Of a stretch of DNA of 64,000 nucleotides, positions 1 to 12,132 are shown piece by piece. Origin of the DNA: Agrostemma githago (lineage: Eukaryota > Streptophyta > Magnoliopsida > Caryophyllales > Caryophyllaceae); the NCBI GenBank assembly GCA_958450325.1, contig OY288251.1, positions 16,304,976-16,368,975 of the forward strand. The letters are read 5' to 3'. The translations under genes were made by a program, and so were the position numbers. The notes beneath the pieces are model-generated. The model had not been told where the DNA came from and did no database searches. It worked only from the letters and a program-made list of their open reading frames with translations. Within the stretch, counting starts at the first letter, position 1. Each line of letters opens with the position of its first letter.

Positions 1-6
1 GAAGCT

Positions 7-1086
7 ATGATGAAATTCTTCGAGGGTAAGCTAGAAAAGGGTCAAAAAGTTGGTCCCCATGTGCTCAAGATGATTGAGCATATTGACACTCTAGAGCGTC
101 TGGGGTGTAGCATTCCCAAGAAGCTTGCGATAGGTCGCATTCTTCACTCACTCCCCTCCAAGTTCTCCCAAATTAGGGTGAACTACAATATGCATGGCAT
201 GGACAAGAGTTTCCAAGAGCTTCATGCACTCCTCAACCAAGCGGAGAGGGACATGGAGGCTAGTGGGAGTGAGAAGAGAGACATACTCTCCATGAAAATG
301 AAGAATCTCAATCTTGGGGTTCAAAAGGGTAAAAACAAGGGTAAGACCAAATTCAAGAGACAAGGAAAAGACAAGAACAAAGGGAAAGCTATTGAGAATA
401 GCAAACCTAAGGCTAAGGTTAACAAACATGCCGACGCAGATTGCTATTATTGTAATGGCAAGGGACATTGGAAGCGCAATTGTCCCAAATATTTGAAAGA
501 TTTGAAGAACAAGAAAGACGAGAGTGAGACTCCGTCAGGTATTGTCCTCACTTCTCTCTATATGATAGACATTAACTATACTTGCACTTCCACTTGGGTA
601 TTAGATACCGGATGTGGTTCTCATCTTTGTAATCATTTACAGGGGCAGAGGGACGTGCGAGCACTAGCCAAGGGTGATGTGGACCTACACATGGGAAATG
701 GAGCTAGAGTAGCCGCTATATCCGTAGGCACTTATGTACTCACTCTAGCTAGTGGCTTTGAGTTGTATTTGAATAATTGTTATTTCGTACCAACTTTAAC
801 TAAGAACATTATCTCCATTTCCGTACTTGATATGGAAGGTTTTTCCTTTATGATTAAGGACAATTGTTGTACTTTTTCGTTTAATGACATGTTTTATGGT
901 AAAGCTACGTCTATCGGAGGTATTTATGTTCTAGATAATGTTAATGATATATATCATGTAGAAAACAAGAATCTCAAAACGGGTGAACCTAATCAATCCT
1001 ACCTTTGGCATTGTCGTTTAGGACACATAAACGAAAGATGCATAAAGAGACTTGTTTCAACGAAACTTCTCAAACCGTTTGATTAA
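7..1086 (+). pseudogene. copia Gag, protease and pre-integrase segment
   Basis: This is the first open segment of the polyprotein, 359 codons, and it is cut by the window start. Residues 1-100 are the Gag C-terminal half. A Lys-rich stretch and a CX2CX4HX4C zinc knuckle (C146, C149, H154, C159) follow. The aspartic protease motif LDTG is at D200. A GAG-pre-integrase HHCC-like segment (LWHCRLGH) lies near residues 333-340. Gag packages the RNA and the protease cuts the polyprotein. The frame ends at TAA 1084-1086. The next segment is in the same frame and continues the integrase fold, so this stop is a nonsense mutation and not a natural end. Confidence 0.9.
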
Positions 1087-2079
1087 AAATCTTATGGCGC
1101 ATGCGAGTCTTGCCTTTTGGGCAAGATGACTCGTGCTCCTTTCTCAAGTAAAGGAACACGAGCAAGTGAGGTGTTGGGCCTTATACATACCGATGTGTGT
1201 GGCCCAATGACTATCACCGCTAGGGGTGGTTACAACTACTTCATTACTTTTACCGACGACTTAAGTAGATATGGGTATGTTTACTTAATGATGCACAAGA
1301 GCGATGCTTTTGAAAAGTTCAAAGAGTTTCAAAGTGAAGTAGAGAACCAATTGGATAAAAAAATTAAAGTACTACGATCCGATCGTGGTGGTGAATACCT
1401 AAATAATGAATTTGATTCACACCTAAAAGATTGTGGCATAGTATCACAATGGACTCCTCCTGGTACACCACAATTGAATGGTGTGGCCGAAAGGAGAAAC
1501 CGAACTTTATTAGATATGGTTCGGTCCATGATGAGTCTCACTGAGCTTCCTGATTCATTTTGGGGTTTTGCCATATTGTCCGCAATATTTTCACTAAATC
1601 GAAGCCCGACTAAAGCAGCCAATAAGACACCATATGAGATATGGAAGGGAAGGGTTCCTTATTTGTTGTTTATGAGAATATGGGGTTATGAGGCATATGT
1701 TCAGAACAAGTCTGACAACAAACTCGCACCAAGATCCAACAAATGTCTGTTTGTAGGGTATCCAAAGGAAACACAAGGTTATTACTTCTACAATCGTCAT
1801 GAAAACAAAGTATTTGTGGCTCGTGACGCTGTCTTTCTAGAAAATGACTTCATTTCTAGAAGACAGAGTGGGAGAAAATTTGAACTTGATGAAGTCCAAA
1901 AGCCACAAACCGAGAATGAAGTGGAGGAAAGCGTTCCCTCCTCCTCGGACACGGTTGATGTTCCCTTTGAACCTAGGAAATCCACGAGGGTTAGTCATCC
2001 TCCTGATCGATACCTTGGTATTGTCGAGGAAGATGCGTTAGACATGTTACTTTGCGAAAGTGACGAACCTAAAACCTAA
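1087..2079 (+). pseudogene. copia integrase segment
   Basis: This is the same frame as the segment upstream. The integrase zinc-finger cysteines (CESC) occur just after the TAA at 1084. The catalytic core shows the expected acidic residues in HTDVCGP, RSDRGGEY and NGVAERRNRTLLD. The segment after the core (KCLFVGYPKETQGYYFYN) is typical of copia integrase C-termini, and a Ser/Glu-rich linker ends at a second TAA, 2077-2079. Integrase would join the cDNA to chromosomal DNA. Downstream, the frame continues directly into the reverse transcriptase, so this stop is also a lesion in a once continuous gag-pol frame. Confidence 0.9.
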
Positions 2080-2640
2080 AAAGCGGCCATATCTAGTCGT
2101 GATTCCATGCAATGGATTGAAGCCATGCGATCCGAAATGGACTCTATGCACGAAAACCAAGTGTGGGATTTGGTTGATTTACCTGAAAAGGTTAGACCTC
2201 TTCAGTGTAAGTGGATCTTTAAGATTAAGAATGGCATAAATGGACATAAAGATGTCTACAAAGCCAGATTGGTGGCAAAGGGTTTTACTCAAGTTCATGG
2301 TCTTCACTATGACGAAACCTTTGCTCCAGTCGCAATGCATCGCTCCATAAGGATTATCCTAGCGATTGCCGCATTTCATGATTATGAGATTTGGCAAATG
2401 GATGTCAAAACCGCCTTCTTGAATGGGATTCTTGAAGAGGAAGTGTATATGACACAACCAGAAGGTTTTCTACATACATCTAATCCTAGGAAGGTATGCA
2501 AGCTTAAGAGATCCATTTATGGTCTGAAGCAAGCGTCCAGAAGTTGGAATCATCGCTTTGATCATGTTATCAAACAGTATGGATTTGTTCGAAGTTTCGA
2601 GGAACCTTGTTTGTACATGAAGTTTAGTGGGATAAGGTAA
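2080..2640 (+). pseudogene. copia reverse transcriptase, N-terminal part
   Basis: The frame is the same as the integrase. The linker to RT begins with WIEAMRSEMDSM, and the RVT_2 family blocks follow: WDLVDLP, CKWIFKIK, YKARLVAKGFTQ, MDVKTAFLNG and YGLKQASRSW. MDVKTAFLNG contains the first catalytic aspartate. The frame breaks near 2630-2640, just before the YVDD motif. The sequence goes on in a different frame from 2652, so one indel separates the two halves of the enzyme. Confidence 0.9.
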
Positions 2641-3620
2641 CCTTTCTTGTCATGTATGTGGATGACATACTTCTTATCGGGAATGACGTTCCGATGCTTG
2701 CTTCCGTAAAGGAGTGGCTAGGAAAACACTTCCAAATGAAAGATTTGGGAAATGCACAATGCATTTTGGGTATTCGGATCCATAGAGATAGGTCCAAAAG
2801 GACGTTGGTATTAAGTCAAGAAGCTTATATAGATAAGATTCTTGATAGATACAATATGAAAGACTCTAAGAGAGGCTTTCTTCCCATGAGTCAAGGTACC
2901 ATTTTGTGCAAGTCACAGTGTCCTTCCACACCCGAAGAGATTGAACGCATGAAGTTGATCCCATATGCTTTCGTTGTTGGATCAATCATGTATGCCATGA
3001 CGTGCACTCGTCCCGATGTTTCGTATGCTTTGAGCATGACGAGTCGTTATTAAGCCAATCCAGGTGAAAGTCACTGGACAGCCGTAAAGAACATCCTTAA
3101 GTACTTGCGAAGGACCAAGGATTTGTTCTTAGTGTTTGGAGGGGATACTGAGTTACGTGTAAGAGGTTACACGGATGCCAGTTTCCAATCCGATCGGGAT
3201 GATTTGAAGTCCCAATCCGGCTATGTTTATATGTTGAATGGAGGAGCCATTAGTTGGAAGAGCTCCAAGCAAAGTGTCACCGCGAATTCTACAACAGAAG
3301 CTGAGTATATCGCGGCTTCGGAAGCTGCAAAGGAAGCTGTTTGGATTCGTCAGTTTTTGGAAGGACTAGGAGTAGTCCACTCCGTCGAAGATCCTATCAC
3401 CATATATTGTGATAACAGCGGGGCCATTTTTCAAGCAAAAGAGCCCAAGTCTAGCAATAAGTCTAGACATGTACTTAAGAAATACCATGTGATAAGAGAT
3501 CTCGGGGAAAGGAAGGAAATCGATATATGTAAGGTTGGGACAGACGAGAACATCGCCGATCCTTTAACCAAGCCTCTTTCAAAGGCTAAACATGATGGTC
3601 CTGTTGTCGCAATGGGATAG
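2641..3620 (+). pseudogene. copia reverse transcriptase C-terminal part and RNase H
   Basis: The segment opens with the RT catalytic motif YVDDILL. It continues through the thumb and connection region (KHFQMKDLG, ILGIRI, GSIMYAMTCTRPD). A third nonsense codon, TAA, lies at 3051-3053, and the same frame continues past it. RNase H follows with GYTDASF, SGYVYMLNGGAISW, TTEAEYIAASEAAKEAVW and YCDNSGA, giving the usual acidic residues. The protein end (ADPLTKPLSK) is typical of copia Pol. This part copies the RNA and removes the template; here it cannot be made as one piece. Confidence 0.9.
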
Positions 3621-4513
3621 AGAAAAGTCCCAGATTTTCTTTAAGTTATCTAAGATGTAATAATTGGATATTGCAGCAATTTTTACATTTCTGATAATAG
3701 CATTCATTGTTCGAGTTTCAATATGAACTCTTTTATTTAGTTTGACTAAAACTTATACTTTGTTCAGTCGAATGGATTGTGAGACAATCTTGAACCCTAT
3801 TCAAGTGAACATTTGAACATGATATTTTTGCCCCTTGTCACTTAATGAGGTGACGACTCGGAGTGACAAGATTGTAAGTTGATCGATGGTTAGTTCAAGA
3901 CCATGGGGTCATGGAGATGACTGGTCATTTACATTGTCAGACTGATTGTCACTCTGCCGGGCAGTGACCACAATAAAGTCCCTTATCAAAATAGTTGAGG
4001 CCTGGTTTTGGCGGGGATTTCTATTTTATTCCTATGAGTCGATTCTTTAGACTGGCGACCATTTATCTGAGTCGGTGCAGTTTCCAATTGGCTTTGGTTG
4101 GTGTCCTAGGTCGTACCGTGAAAGGAGGCTGATGGACATCTTCTGGGTCATGGTGATCTGCATTATACAGTATAAGATGGGTCAACAGGAATTGTCCACC
4201 CACGTTGGGTACAAACATCCTTGGGCCACTCGAGGAGAAGTAACTGGAAATGCGTGGCCACGCTCGGAAATAGATCTATGGTAGATTTTCCGGTCAGACA
4301 GTTATTCTCCAGATCGAGAAAACCACTCTAATTATAATTACATCACAAGTGCGACCTGAAAGACACCTTGTGATGAGTGGGAGGATGTGACATCAAAGAG
4401 ACAAGAGAATCGGTAGCACACAACTTGCGTAGACAAGTGGGAGATATTGATGGGGCAGGAGTCCTCCGCAATATAATGGCTACATGCACAACTTGTATCG
4501 GACAAGTGGGAGA
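3621..4513 (+). other. copia 3' untranslated region, PPT and a 69-bp duplication
   Basis: This is non-coding sequence between the pol end and the 3' LTR. A polypurine tract (CAAGTGGGAGA) at 4503-4513 abuts the LTR. The same motif with LTR-start-like sequence behind it occurs 69 bp earlier, at 4432, so the junction is tandemly duplicated in diverged form. No gene is seen. Confidence 0.7.
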
Positions 4514-5712
4514 TAGTTGGAGCAAGTGTCCTCCACAATAGTGCATTGATATATTAAATCTCATGGACGGAATATACTTGGGATAATTAGTACATCGATA
4601 CTCCACGTCAGTTGATTAACGTAAATAGATAACGCTTAGCTGACTAGAGTTAGACGTTATTGTCGTAAGACGGCGGTGATCAACTGATCCCTTTTGGTCA
4701 CACCTATAGGATGAGACCCGATTAGAAAACTAATTATTTGTATTTGATACAGTTAATCAGTTCCTTGCGTATATATTTGATATATGCTTTGTAATGAGAG
4801 TTATTTATTGGAGATAGAGTTTAGAACTCAGTTAGATTAAGTTTATTAGTCTTTTATACGATAGTTGACTGAATAAATTTCACATCTTATTAATACGATT
4901 AAATAAGACCTAATTTAGTATTTAAACGTTAATTACTAAATTAGTTGAGGTTTTGTATGCTTTTATGGGTAGTGATAATTAGCCATTAATATTTACAAGA
5001 AGTTGTAAATTTAGCTAAGTAATTATTATTATGGGACCTATTATATATAGATATAATAGTAATGTACTACTTAAAGAGTTAAGAGTATATTATTTGATGT
5101 GATCAATTATATGAGATAATTGATCATGTCACACATAAGCATTTGTATGACAAATGACAAAAATAAAATGGACCCATTTTATGTACATGTATATGGCACA
5201 CTAGTAAAAATAAGGGCAATAATGGTTGTTCTTATTTATGTGCATGCATGAATAATAGTAATTATTACACTAGACCCTAGACCTTATGCATGCAAATAAA
5301 ATAAAGCAATTGGTCTTCCCTTGGGTAAGGGTGGCCGGTTTTGGGGGTTGATATAAGGGAACATTTTGTTCTCTTTTTAACTCCATTCATTCATTAGTGA
5401 TTTTGCTTTTACCTCTTCTCCAAAAATACTCTCATACTAATATTCATCTTTATTACTAAAGTAGCAATATTCATAATATTAGTATAGGTTTATCACTACT
5501 ATTATCTAGTTAATAATAATATTGATTATTTGGGTTGAATCTTGGTGCAACTAGAAGGAGATCTTCTACTTTGGAGATTCAAGATTTTGGAGGATCATCC
5601 ATACTAATATAAGCTCAAGAACAATAAGAAAAGGAGTTTTCTTATTGTGCCCATTATTAGAGGGTTATGAACCTTTCATCCATGTGAGAAAGTCTTAAAA
5701 ATTTCCGTAACT
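4514..5712 (+). repeat. copia 3' LTR
   Basis: The LTR starts directly after the PPT with GTTGGAGCAAGTGTCC, a common start for this type of LTR. The first bases read TAGTTGG rather than the usual TGTTGG, so the terminal TG appears mutated. The body is AT-rich. The right border is set near 5712, where the sequence changes to antisense PMD-like coding sequence. It is uncertain by about 20 bp. Confidence 0.7.
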
Positions 5713-5764
5713 TCCTCCTCGGGTCAGGAACCGAAAAAGGGATAGCAGGGCGAAGTATGGGATT

Positions 5765-5996
5765 TCATCCTCCTACAGCAGCAATTTCCTCAGGGATAGG
5801 ACATATTTCGCCTCGAGGAAAACTAAAAACATGATAAGTATCGTCCCAATAGGACAGGCAAGCATCCAAAAAGTGACGATCCACTTGCATCTGGCGGATC
5901 ACGAACAATTGGGTAACGCCATTCTGATTTAGGATGACTTTGTCAGTTTGTCTGCATCTCTGAAGTATTTGGACCACTCTTGCAGCATTCCAGTTA
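5765..5996 (-). pseudogene. antisense ORF fragment, PMD/plant-transposon-protein-like
   Basis: On the strand opposite to the retrotransposon, 70 or so codons include the pattern SYWDDTYHVFSFPRGEICP followed by an acidic IPEEIAA block. That W-D...Y-x-V-F...GE...P-x-x-E-E pattern is the N-terminal signature of plant mobile-domain-type and related antisense-ORF proteins carried by plant retrotransposons. The frame stops at 5765, close to the copia LTR border, so the gene is cut by the copia insertion. It is not the same protein as the one in family 1. The family assignment is inference from the motif. Confidence 0.45.
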
Positions 5997-6647
5997 AATG
6001 GTCGATTCCCATAATTGGATTTCTAAAAAGAAGAATAAATTTCTCAGGGCTTGTTTTTCTTTAAAGAGAGGGAATTGTGGGAATTGTGAGAATTTATGAA
6101 GCAAGGAGAGGGTATTTATAGCATAAAACCAAATTCTCCTCCTCACTTTAGGATTCCCAATCCTATAGTATTTAGCACACAATCCTCATCCTGGGGTTTA
6201 GCTAAGTCATCCCGAGCATTCCTATTCCTTTTCAGAGTAAAAAATTCTCTAATTTTCAAAGACTCCTACAAACTCAAAAAATTCGAAAAAACTTTCTCAA
6301 AATTTTTATTTCCCAGCGCGAGTCATTTTCCTACAAATGTAACATGCAAAACTTTGCAACTTTGCATAAATATGTACAGGACGATTCAAACAGGACCATG
6401 CAATTCGCATAAACTCCCCAGCAACCCTTAACAAGATGAGCCCATATATAGGCCCACCTAAGTCTTATACGACGAGTTCAATCCTCCACGGAGTTATCAT
6501 CAGCTCAGGTACATTTCTAATCCATGGCCGGCGGGCCCTTTACGGAGGTCTAATGGACTTGAAACGACCCGATCGGAAGTCTGCCAGGTCTTAATTTTTG
6601 ATTAGCCTGGTAGCTACTCTGACTTTCGCCCTGTCCAAGCCTCAGTC

Positions 6648-6657
6648 AGAGTGGGGG
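6648..6657 (+). promoter_or_regulatory. polypurine tract of family 2
   Basis: AGAGTGGGGG lies three bases before the LTR start TGTAGACACC at 6661. It primes plus-strand DNA synthesis and shows that the LTR at 6661 is a 3' LTR. Confidence 0.75.
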
Positions 6658-6660
6658 CTC

Positions 6661-9155
6661 TGTAGACACCGACATTTGGATGCTAGGTATCTATAGCAGT
6701 TTCCGATAAACACCCGATGATGATCGGATGCAAACATGCTTTAACGTACTCGGAAATGGGCTCGAAATCAGTGGCATTTGGCTTGGGCTTTTTACGGAGT
6801 ACAAACTTCACAAAACCAACCTCAAATTCAGGCCCAGTGGGTCGTTTCGAGTCAAATAAGACTAATTTGGGTTGAATCCGACACCAGGGGCAAAACCGTC
6901 TTTTAGCGACCGAGTCAAACCCGGTCAAAGATATTTCCACGAGACGCGTGAGTCAGCCGTGTCACCTCACGTGACCAACTCGAGCTCAAACTCCGCAAAA
7001 AAATCAGCTACACAAATATTAAACAATTCCGTTAAAGGTAGAATTCGATCTCAAGTAGGAATTCTATCCGAAAACCGAATCGAGCATTTGACCGAGCTTA
7101 GGACACTCGGCCGAGTGGCCTGTTTTCAGCCGAGCTCCTCTTCCCAAACCGGGATTCCTTTTTTTCTTTGCCAAGTAACGGAATTCTCGTTCCTCTCAAC
7201 TTCTTACATTTCCTATCCCGATGGGTGTTTCTTGTCGTACAAGCAAGACACCTCTCTCAACCTTCTTTTCCTATAAATAGGACCCTCTGCATGAACACCA
7301 AACAACAATCTACAACAATACACAATGATCAACCTGACACAATTACACCACCCAATATTATACACACCCGTTTCATACGTCGACACATACAATTCCCGAC
7401 ATTCTACATCCAAAACCGAAGGAACCGACCCCTATACCCGTCACCCTTCACGTCCGACCAAAAACCACCACAACCCACCGACTTTAACCCGACGCTTCCG
7501 TGCCTTAGCCGCATTCCGACGAGCCCGATCCGAGTTAAGAAGAGCATGTAGGTTGAGGGTGTACCCAAACCCAACTTCTCTTCTCTTCTCTCCTTCTTCT
7601 TGTTTTTTTTCGTCTCGCGTCGTCGTCGGTTGATTTTTCTTTTATTACGGGTCTTTCGTCGCATCTTTATTATTTCTAATATCGATATTACTAAAACTAT
7701 TTTCATATAACGAATACTCTTTAAAATATGATACCGATTCTCTTATCGAATATCGTATTAAAAGAATTACATTAATCTCGTTGATGCTAAAAATCGTTAC
7801 TTTTTTTTTACAAAATACAGCGATTCTAACGCAGAGAGAGCTAACATTTTTTTCGTTCAAATTCTTTTCAAAACAACCTAATAAAACTTTTTCTAAAATC
7901 ATTCCGAATATCCGATATCAATTTCATAATTGAATATCGAATACGACGAATATCGAGAGCATAGATCGAGTATAAATTAATTCATATTTATACGCGATCC
8001 AGCAAAATTAACGGTTTCTTGAAAAACCGAACCGGGACAGCAATCCGCGCGAGCCGCGCCACTACCAGGCGACTCGCACGGAGGCCTGATCCGCGACCTT
8101 CTTTTCTTCGCTTTCTCGATTTTTCTTAAACATCGTTTTTTCTACAAAACGATTTCATAAAACTCTTTTTCATATTTTTCGAATATTCGATATCGATTTC
8201 ATAATCGAATATCGAATATGACGAACGTCGAGAATATTAAATCGAGTGCAAATTGTGCAATATTTGTACGCGATTTAATAAAATCATCGCTTTTTCAAAA
8301 AAAATCAATTTCGAAAACAGACCGGGACGCGAGTCGCGCGCGTCCCGGGCGGGTCGCCTACTCGGGCGAGTCGCGCCTGACTCGGGCGAGTCGCCCGGTC
8401 GGCTGGAAACGTGACCCGTTTTCATCGTTTTTTTATTTTTCGAACATCGTTCTTGGACAAAATAGCGTCTTTTTACCGATATTTCAGATCTCGACATAAT
8501 TTTTGGCATTATTCATCGCATTCATATTTTCATTCAATTTATTCAATCGTTACTAACACGTTTTTTCATCTTCTTAGTATTTCTTTTCATCGTTCGTTTT
8601 ATTATACTAAAACGAACCTCGCATGCTAAAATACAACTTTGACGTTAATTTTCATGCATTAAACGACTTAGCAACCCCTTCAATTATTCACATGCTTAGG
8701 AAAACAATGTTTGCATATCATTCATCATTCAACTAACGCGCATATTCAAAAGTCAAACGATATCCTAGTAGAGGCCGCTAATGTGCGGGCGGGGTTTGTT
8801 GTTCTTTGTGAACTTCCCAACACGTACCCTCACCCCTTACTCAGAACCTCGGTTTCCGGATGTCCGAAACCATTGGCAACGAGAGTCATTCAATACATGA
8901 TATCCGATCAAGTCGGTATCGGTATCAAATGCTAAGGGACGAACCCAATAAGCTCTGACATCGGAAATGGGCCGTATTTTGTACACGGCCCACTACGAGA
9001 TAGAGTGGGTTCGAACGGGCCCGAACTCCCACAAAGTTCGGTGGCGACTCCAACTTCGATTTAAATTTCAATTCGATCCATTCTCATATGGAGATTCATT
9101 CGCCTCCCCAAACCCGCGCGTGGCCGCGTCGGGGTGGACCTATGTCATGTCCACA
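6661..9155 (+). repeat. 3' LTR of family 2 (2.5 kb)
   Basis: The LTR starts TGTAGACACC and ends TGTCCACA, giving TG...CA ends. It is related to, but clearly diverged from, the family 1 LTR. The start decamer is shared, and a block near 8765-8910 (GTAGAGGCCGCTA..., then CACCCCTTACTCAGAA, then CCGAAACCATTGGCAA) matches 14923-15050. A TATA box lies at 7272. No PBS follows it. Family 1 internal sequence begins at 9156 instead, so family 2 is nested in family 1 copy A. Confidence 0.75.
7272..7279 (+). promoter_or_regulatory. TATA box of family 2 LTR
   Basis: TATAAATA lies about 610 bp into the LTR and is followed by GGACCCTCTGCATG. This is the probable U3 promoter. Confidence 0.6.
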
Positions 9156-9213
9156 CTAGTAAATCCCAAGCCTTGGGGGCTATTGAGCAAATAAACTATA
9201 GAGGGAAACTTAC

Positions 9214-10616
9214 ATCTTCAATGCGTAGCTTGTTGACTAACGCATTCTCCACCTGGTAATGGCTAATCATGCTCTTAGGCTGAGCCAGCCTCCACTCGAT
9301 TCCCGCCGGGAACCTCTTCGGGTGCACCTGTACCGTCAAGAGCACCAAACGCGGGAAAAAAGAATAGATCCATGCCTTTTGGATTCCAAAGAAAACTTTA
9401 GCAAAATCAAGCCAAAAGCTAAGTAGAACTCAAAACACAAGAGCAAAAAAAAAGAAGAAGAAAAAACAACTAACCTCCAGTATAAGGCCCGGACCCGCGA
9501 TGGGCACAGCTGAGGCCGACCCAATCACCAGTGGCCTCACCATGACTTGCAGGCAGCGAGTCATTTCCGCGAAAGCCGCGGTCACCCAATCGTAGCGCCC
9601 TAGCTGAGTCAAGTCGGCTAGGTAGGGTAAAATTCTAGTACTAAACCTCGCGCCCTTGTCCGAGAAGTGAGTCGACCCTAGGAAATACCAAAGCCACAGC
9701 CGAGCATCCTGCTCCGGCGTGTTAGCCTCCCGACCCTCTAACACCACCACTCGCTCAAAGTGGTCAGTGATATACGAACACACTATAGCATGAGGCGTAC
9801 TATATGCCTCACGTGGCAAACAATCTCCGATAAGGCCCCGCACCTCATCACTATCCAGACTAGGGCCTTCGACAGCCCACCTAATCCTATCCGGACCCCA
9901 GGGCATACCGCTAATAATCGGAAGTTCTCTAGGGTCATCCCAACCTCCCCAAAGCCATATGGAAGGTCGAGGTAGTATCATGAAAGCGATCTATCATCGC
10001 CCTAATCACCATAAGGTTGCATTTAGTCTGACAACCCACTAACCTAACCAATTGCCCGACCACGGGACCTGGGGCGGTTATCTCAATTATCCCCTTTACC
10101 GCGGGGTCAACTTCTGATGGTAGACATCAAGGCATGTAGTAAAGCCCGAGAAAGTCCTCATAGGACCTAGGGGCTGCAAACCGAAACAATGCAAAGATAA
10201 ACAAAACAAACCTAGCCTAACCATAGCAATAAATAGCAAAACCTGAGCCATAACCGACGAGCACGAGTAGGACACTGACCAGGCCCCGCACAATGCGGCT
10301 AGAAATATGACGGTCAAGATGAAACATTAGCTGATGACCATCCCAGTCTCGAGCCCACTCGGATCCTTGTAAACGGTCTCTTCATTCTCCGGTACCGGAG
10401 CCAGAACATGAGCCCTCCTAGCCACCGTCTTCGGAAGCCTGCGCTTCTTCAGTCTATCAAACTCAGTCTCGTTGATAGTCTCAGGGCTGCGCCGCTGAGA
10501 CGAGACACTCCTGTGTCTTCTGCGTATTCCTCGAGTAGTCTGTGAACTTGCCCTGACAACCTCCTTACTAGCACCAACCGAGGAAGTTCCCTCGGGACGC
10601 TCAGTATCACCTCTAG
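9214..10616 (-). pseudogene. antisense plant-mobile-domain (PMD) gene, copy A
   Basis: The gene lies on the strand opposite to its host retrotransposon. The best exon (about 10100-9475) carries the PMD hallmarks: a RAMIDRFHDTTSTFHMA segment followed by a GE...MTLEN block, then FLGSTHFSDKG, YLADLTQLGRYDWVTAAFAEM and a Leu/Val-rich end. It ends at a good donor (CTGGAG/GTTAG). A further exon (about 9328-9214) ends at GAT/GTAAGT. An upstream exon (10616-10330, acceptor TTTCATAG) encodes a basic region with RLKKRRLPKTVARR. A one-base frameshift near 9970 breaks the domain, and the gene is truncated by the family 2 LTR. PMD proteins occur both as host nuclear proteins and as passengers in plant transposons. 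The function of this one is unknown. Confidence 0.65.
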
Positions 10617-10649
10617 CTATGAAACCCAAAACAAAACCCAACAAAACAT

Positions 10650-12015
10650 AACCTTAGTCAGGCTAAATCAGCTTAAACAGGTCAAAATAGGTTCAAAATT
10701 TCGGATAGAAATACCAAAATTCCGAAAGAGCCGCTAGCACACATTTTCGATCCCGGTCACAATGGAAGTGGTTTCGGGAAAATCCGGCATCGTTTCGACA
10801 CCCTTTGGTCCGTCTTAAGACACACAAAATCTCACGGAGGGTCCTAGAAGGTCATCCTAGCTCTAGTGGTTGACAATAGGGTTACCCATATCCTCATAAG
10901 CACTATTCGAACAAAAGCACATAAAATGAATACGGGAATAATCGGAAAACGGTCCTTAACCCTAGCTTTCCCAAACACATTTCCATAAAAGAGTCGTTGC
11001 CGCACCTCAAACATCCTTATCAAGCTTATAACTACTTCAACAAGCTCTAATCAACCCTAATTTAACAATGAAATCAAGCACAAGCATCGAAACTTAACAA
11101 ATAAAAAACACCCAAATCGATTTTCTAGGGTTTTCAACAAACTAACTCCTAAATCAATTCAATCAAGCAAAACCGACAATAAACAAGCAGGGAAAACTAA
11201 CCCGGAGTCGACATTGTCATAAATGATGGAAATCGAATTGAAACTTGGCAAGAAAAGTCGAAAATCGATCTTGAGGCAGAGAGAGTAACGCGCTCGAGTT
11301 CTTAGTGAAAAAAGGCGAGCGCCATAATCTTCGCATTACTTAAACAGATCCGGACCGCAAAACCCTGACCGCATCAGCTAACGCGTCTAAGTTTAGGTGC
11401 GCTGGGGGCTAGGCCCCTCAAGACTAGGCCGCAGAGAGACGCGCGTCTAAATGGCTCGGTACAAACTAAAACAAAACAAAACAAAACAAGCAAACTCAAG
11501 GTTCAATACACATAACCTTTAAAACAAACAAAGTAACAAGAAACAGCATAATTTCTAGTAGACGCCGGTAATACATTCTCTATAATGAAACAAACATGAG
11601 AACCACACTTAACCTAGACATTGCACTCAAATGAATAATAAAACAATTCAAAATAATCTAAACAAAATCTGAGCAGACTCAACGACACAACAAACTAAAA
11701 CGAAACAAAACAAACACAACTCAAAGACAATACACATAATGCATGCACCTACTAAGTCAAACAAAACATCAATAACGAGAGGACTCCTAAATAACATCAA
11801 TAATACACTTTCGACTAATTAAACAAACGCTTAACGCTGCATCCGGACGCGTAACAAAAAAATAACCGAGATTAACATAAGCAAACCTTGAGCAAACTCA
11901 AAATCAAAACAGAAGCAAGAACAAACCTGAACAAAACAATGCGAGCCTACAAACAAAATAAGACAAATTCACTCCACCAGCGTTTTACTAAGACAGATAA
12001 ACAAACAGCAATTTT
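10650..12015 (+). other. non-coding 3' internal region, copy A
   Basis: The region is A-rich with many AAACAAAAC runs, and no convincing gene is seen. It would hold the promoter or 5' region of the antisense gene. Copy B matches it except for a deletion of about 345 bp corresponding to 10935-11278. Confidence 0.6.
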
Positions 12016-12132
12016 GCCCGAGGGGTCTGAGTTACCCCGGAGGCACAACAATTTGCCCAAGGGGTCTGAGTTACCCCGGAGGCACAGCAATTTGCCCGAG
12101 GGGTCTGAGTTACCCTGGAGGCACAACATTTT
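12016..12132 (+). repeat. 39-bp minisatellite, 3 units (copy A)
   Basis: Units start GCCCGAGGGGTCTGAGTTAC at 12016, 12055 and 12094, an exact 39-bp period. The unit contains an imperfect palindrome (GGGGTCTGAGTTACCCC). The period is 13 codons, so a plus-strand frame reading GSELPRRH repeats stays open. There is no sign that this frame is a real protein. Confidence 0.9.

Larger units (their letters stand above)
1..5712 (+). mobile_element. Ty1/copia retrotransposon, 3' part (5' end outside window)
   Basis: Gag, protease, integrase, reverse transcriptase and RNase H follow in that order, which is the Ty1/copia order. A polypurine tract and a 3' LTR of about 1.2 kb come next. The 5' LTR and the start of gag are left of the window. 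The polyprotein has three in-frame stops and one frameshift, so the copy is dead, although its domains are still easy to read. The sequence after the LTR is the antisense gene of a Tat/Ogre-like element, so the copia copy probably inserted there. The right border is approximate because the opposite LTR cannot be compared. Confidence 0.9.
5713..6660 (+). mobile_element. 3' internal end of Tat/Ogre-like element (family 2)
   Basis: The last 120 bp before the LTR (about 6530-6660) match the corresponding region of family 1 copy B (about 25020-25163), including the tail CCTCAGTCAGAGTGGGGGC. This stretch therefore precedes a 3' LTR in an element on the plus strand. The 5' part of the element must lie left of the copia insertion, outside the window. 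Apart from the antisense ORF at 5765-5977 I see no coding sequence. Confidence 0.7.

Noticed and set aside
6661..9155. Solo LTR inserted in copy A
   Set aside because: A good PPT and conserved pre-PPT sequence lie directly upstream, so it is a 3' LTR of an element that continues to the left.
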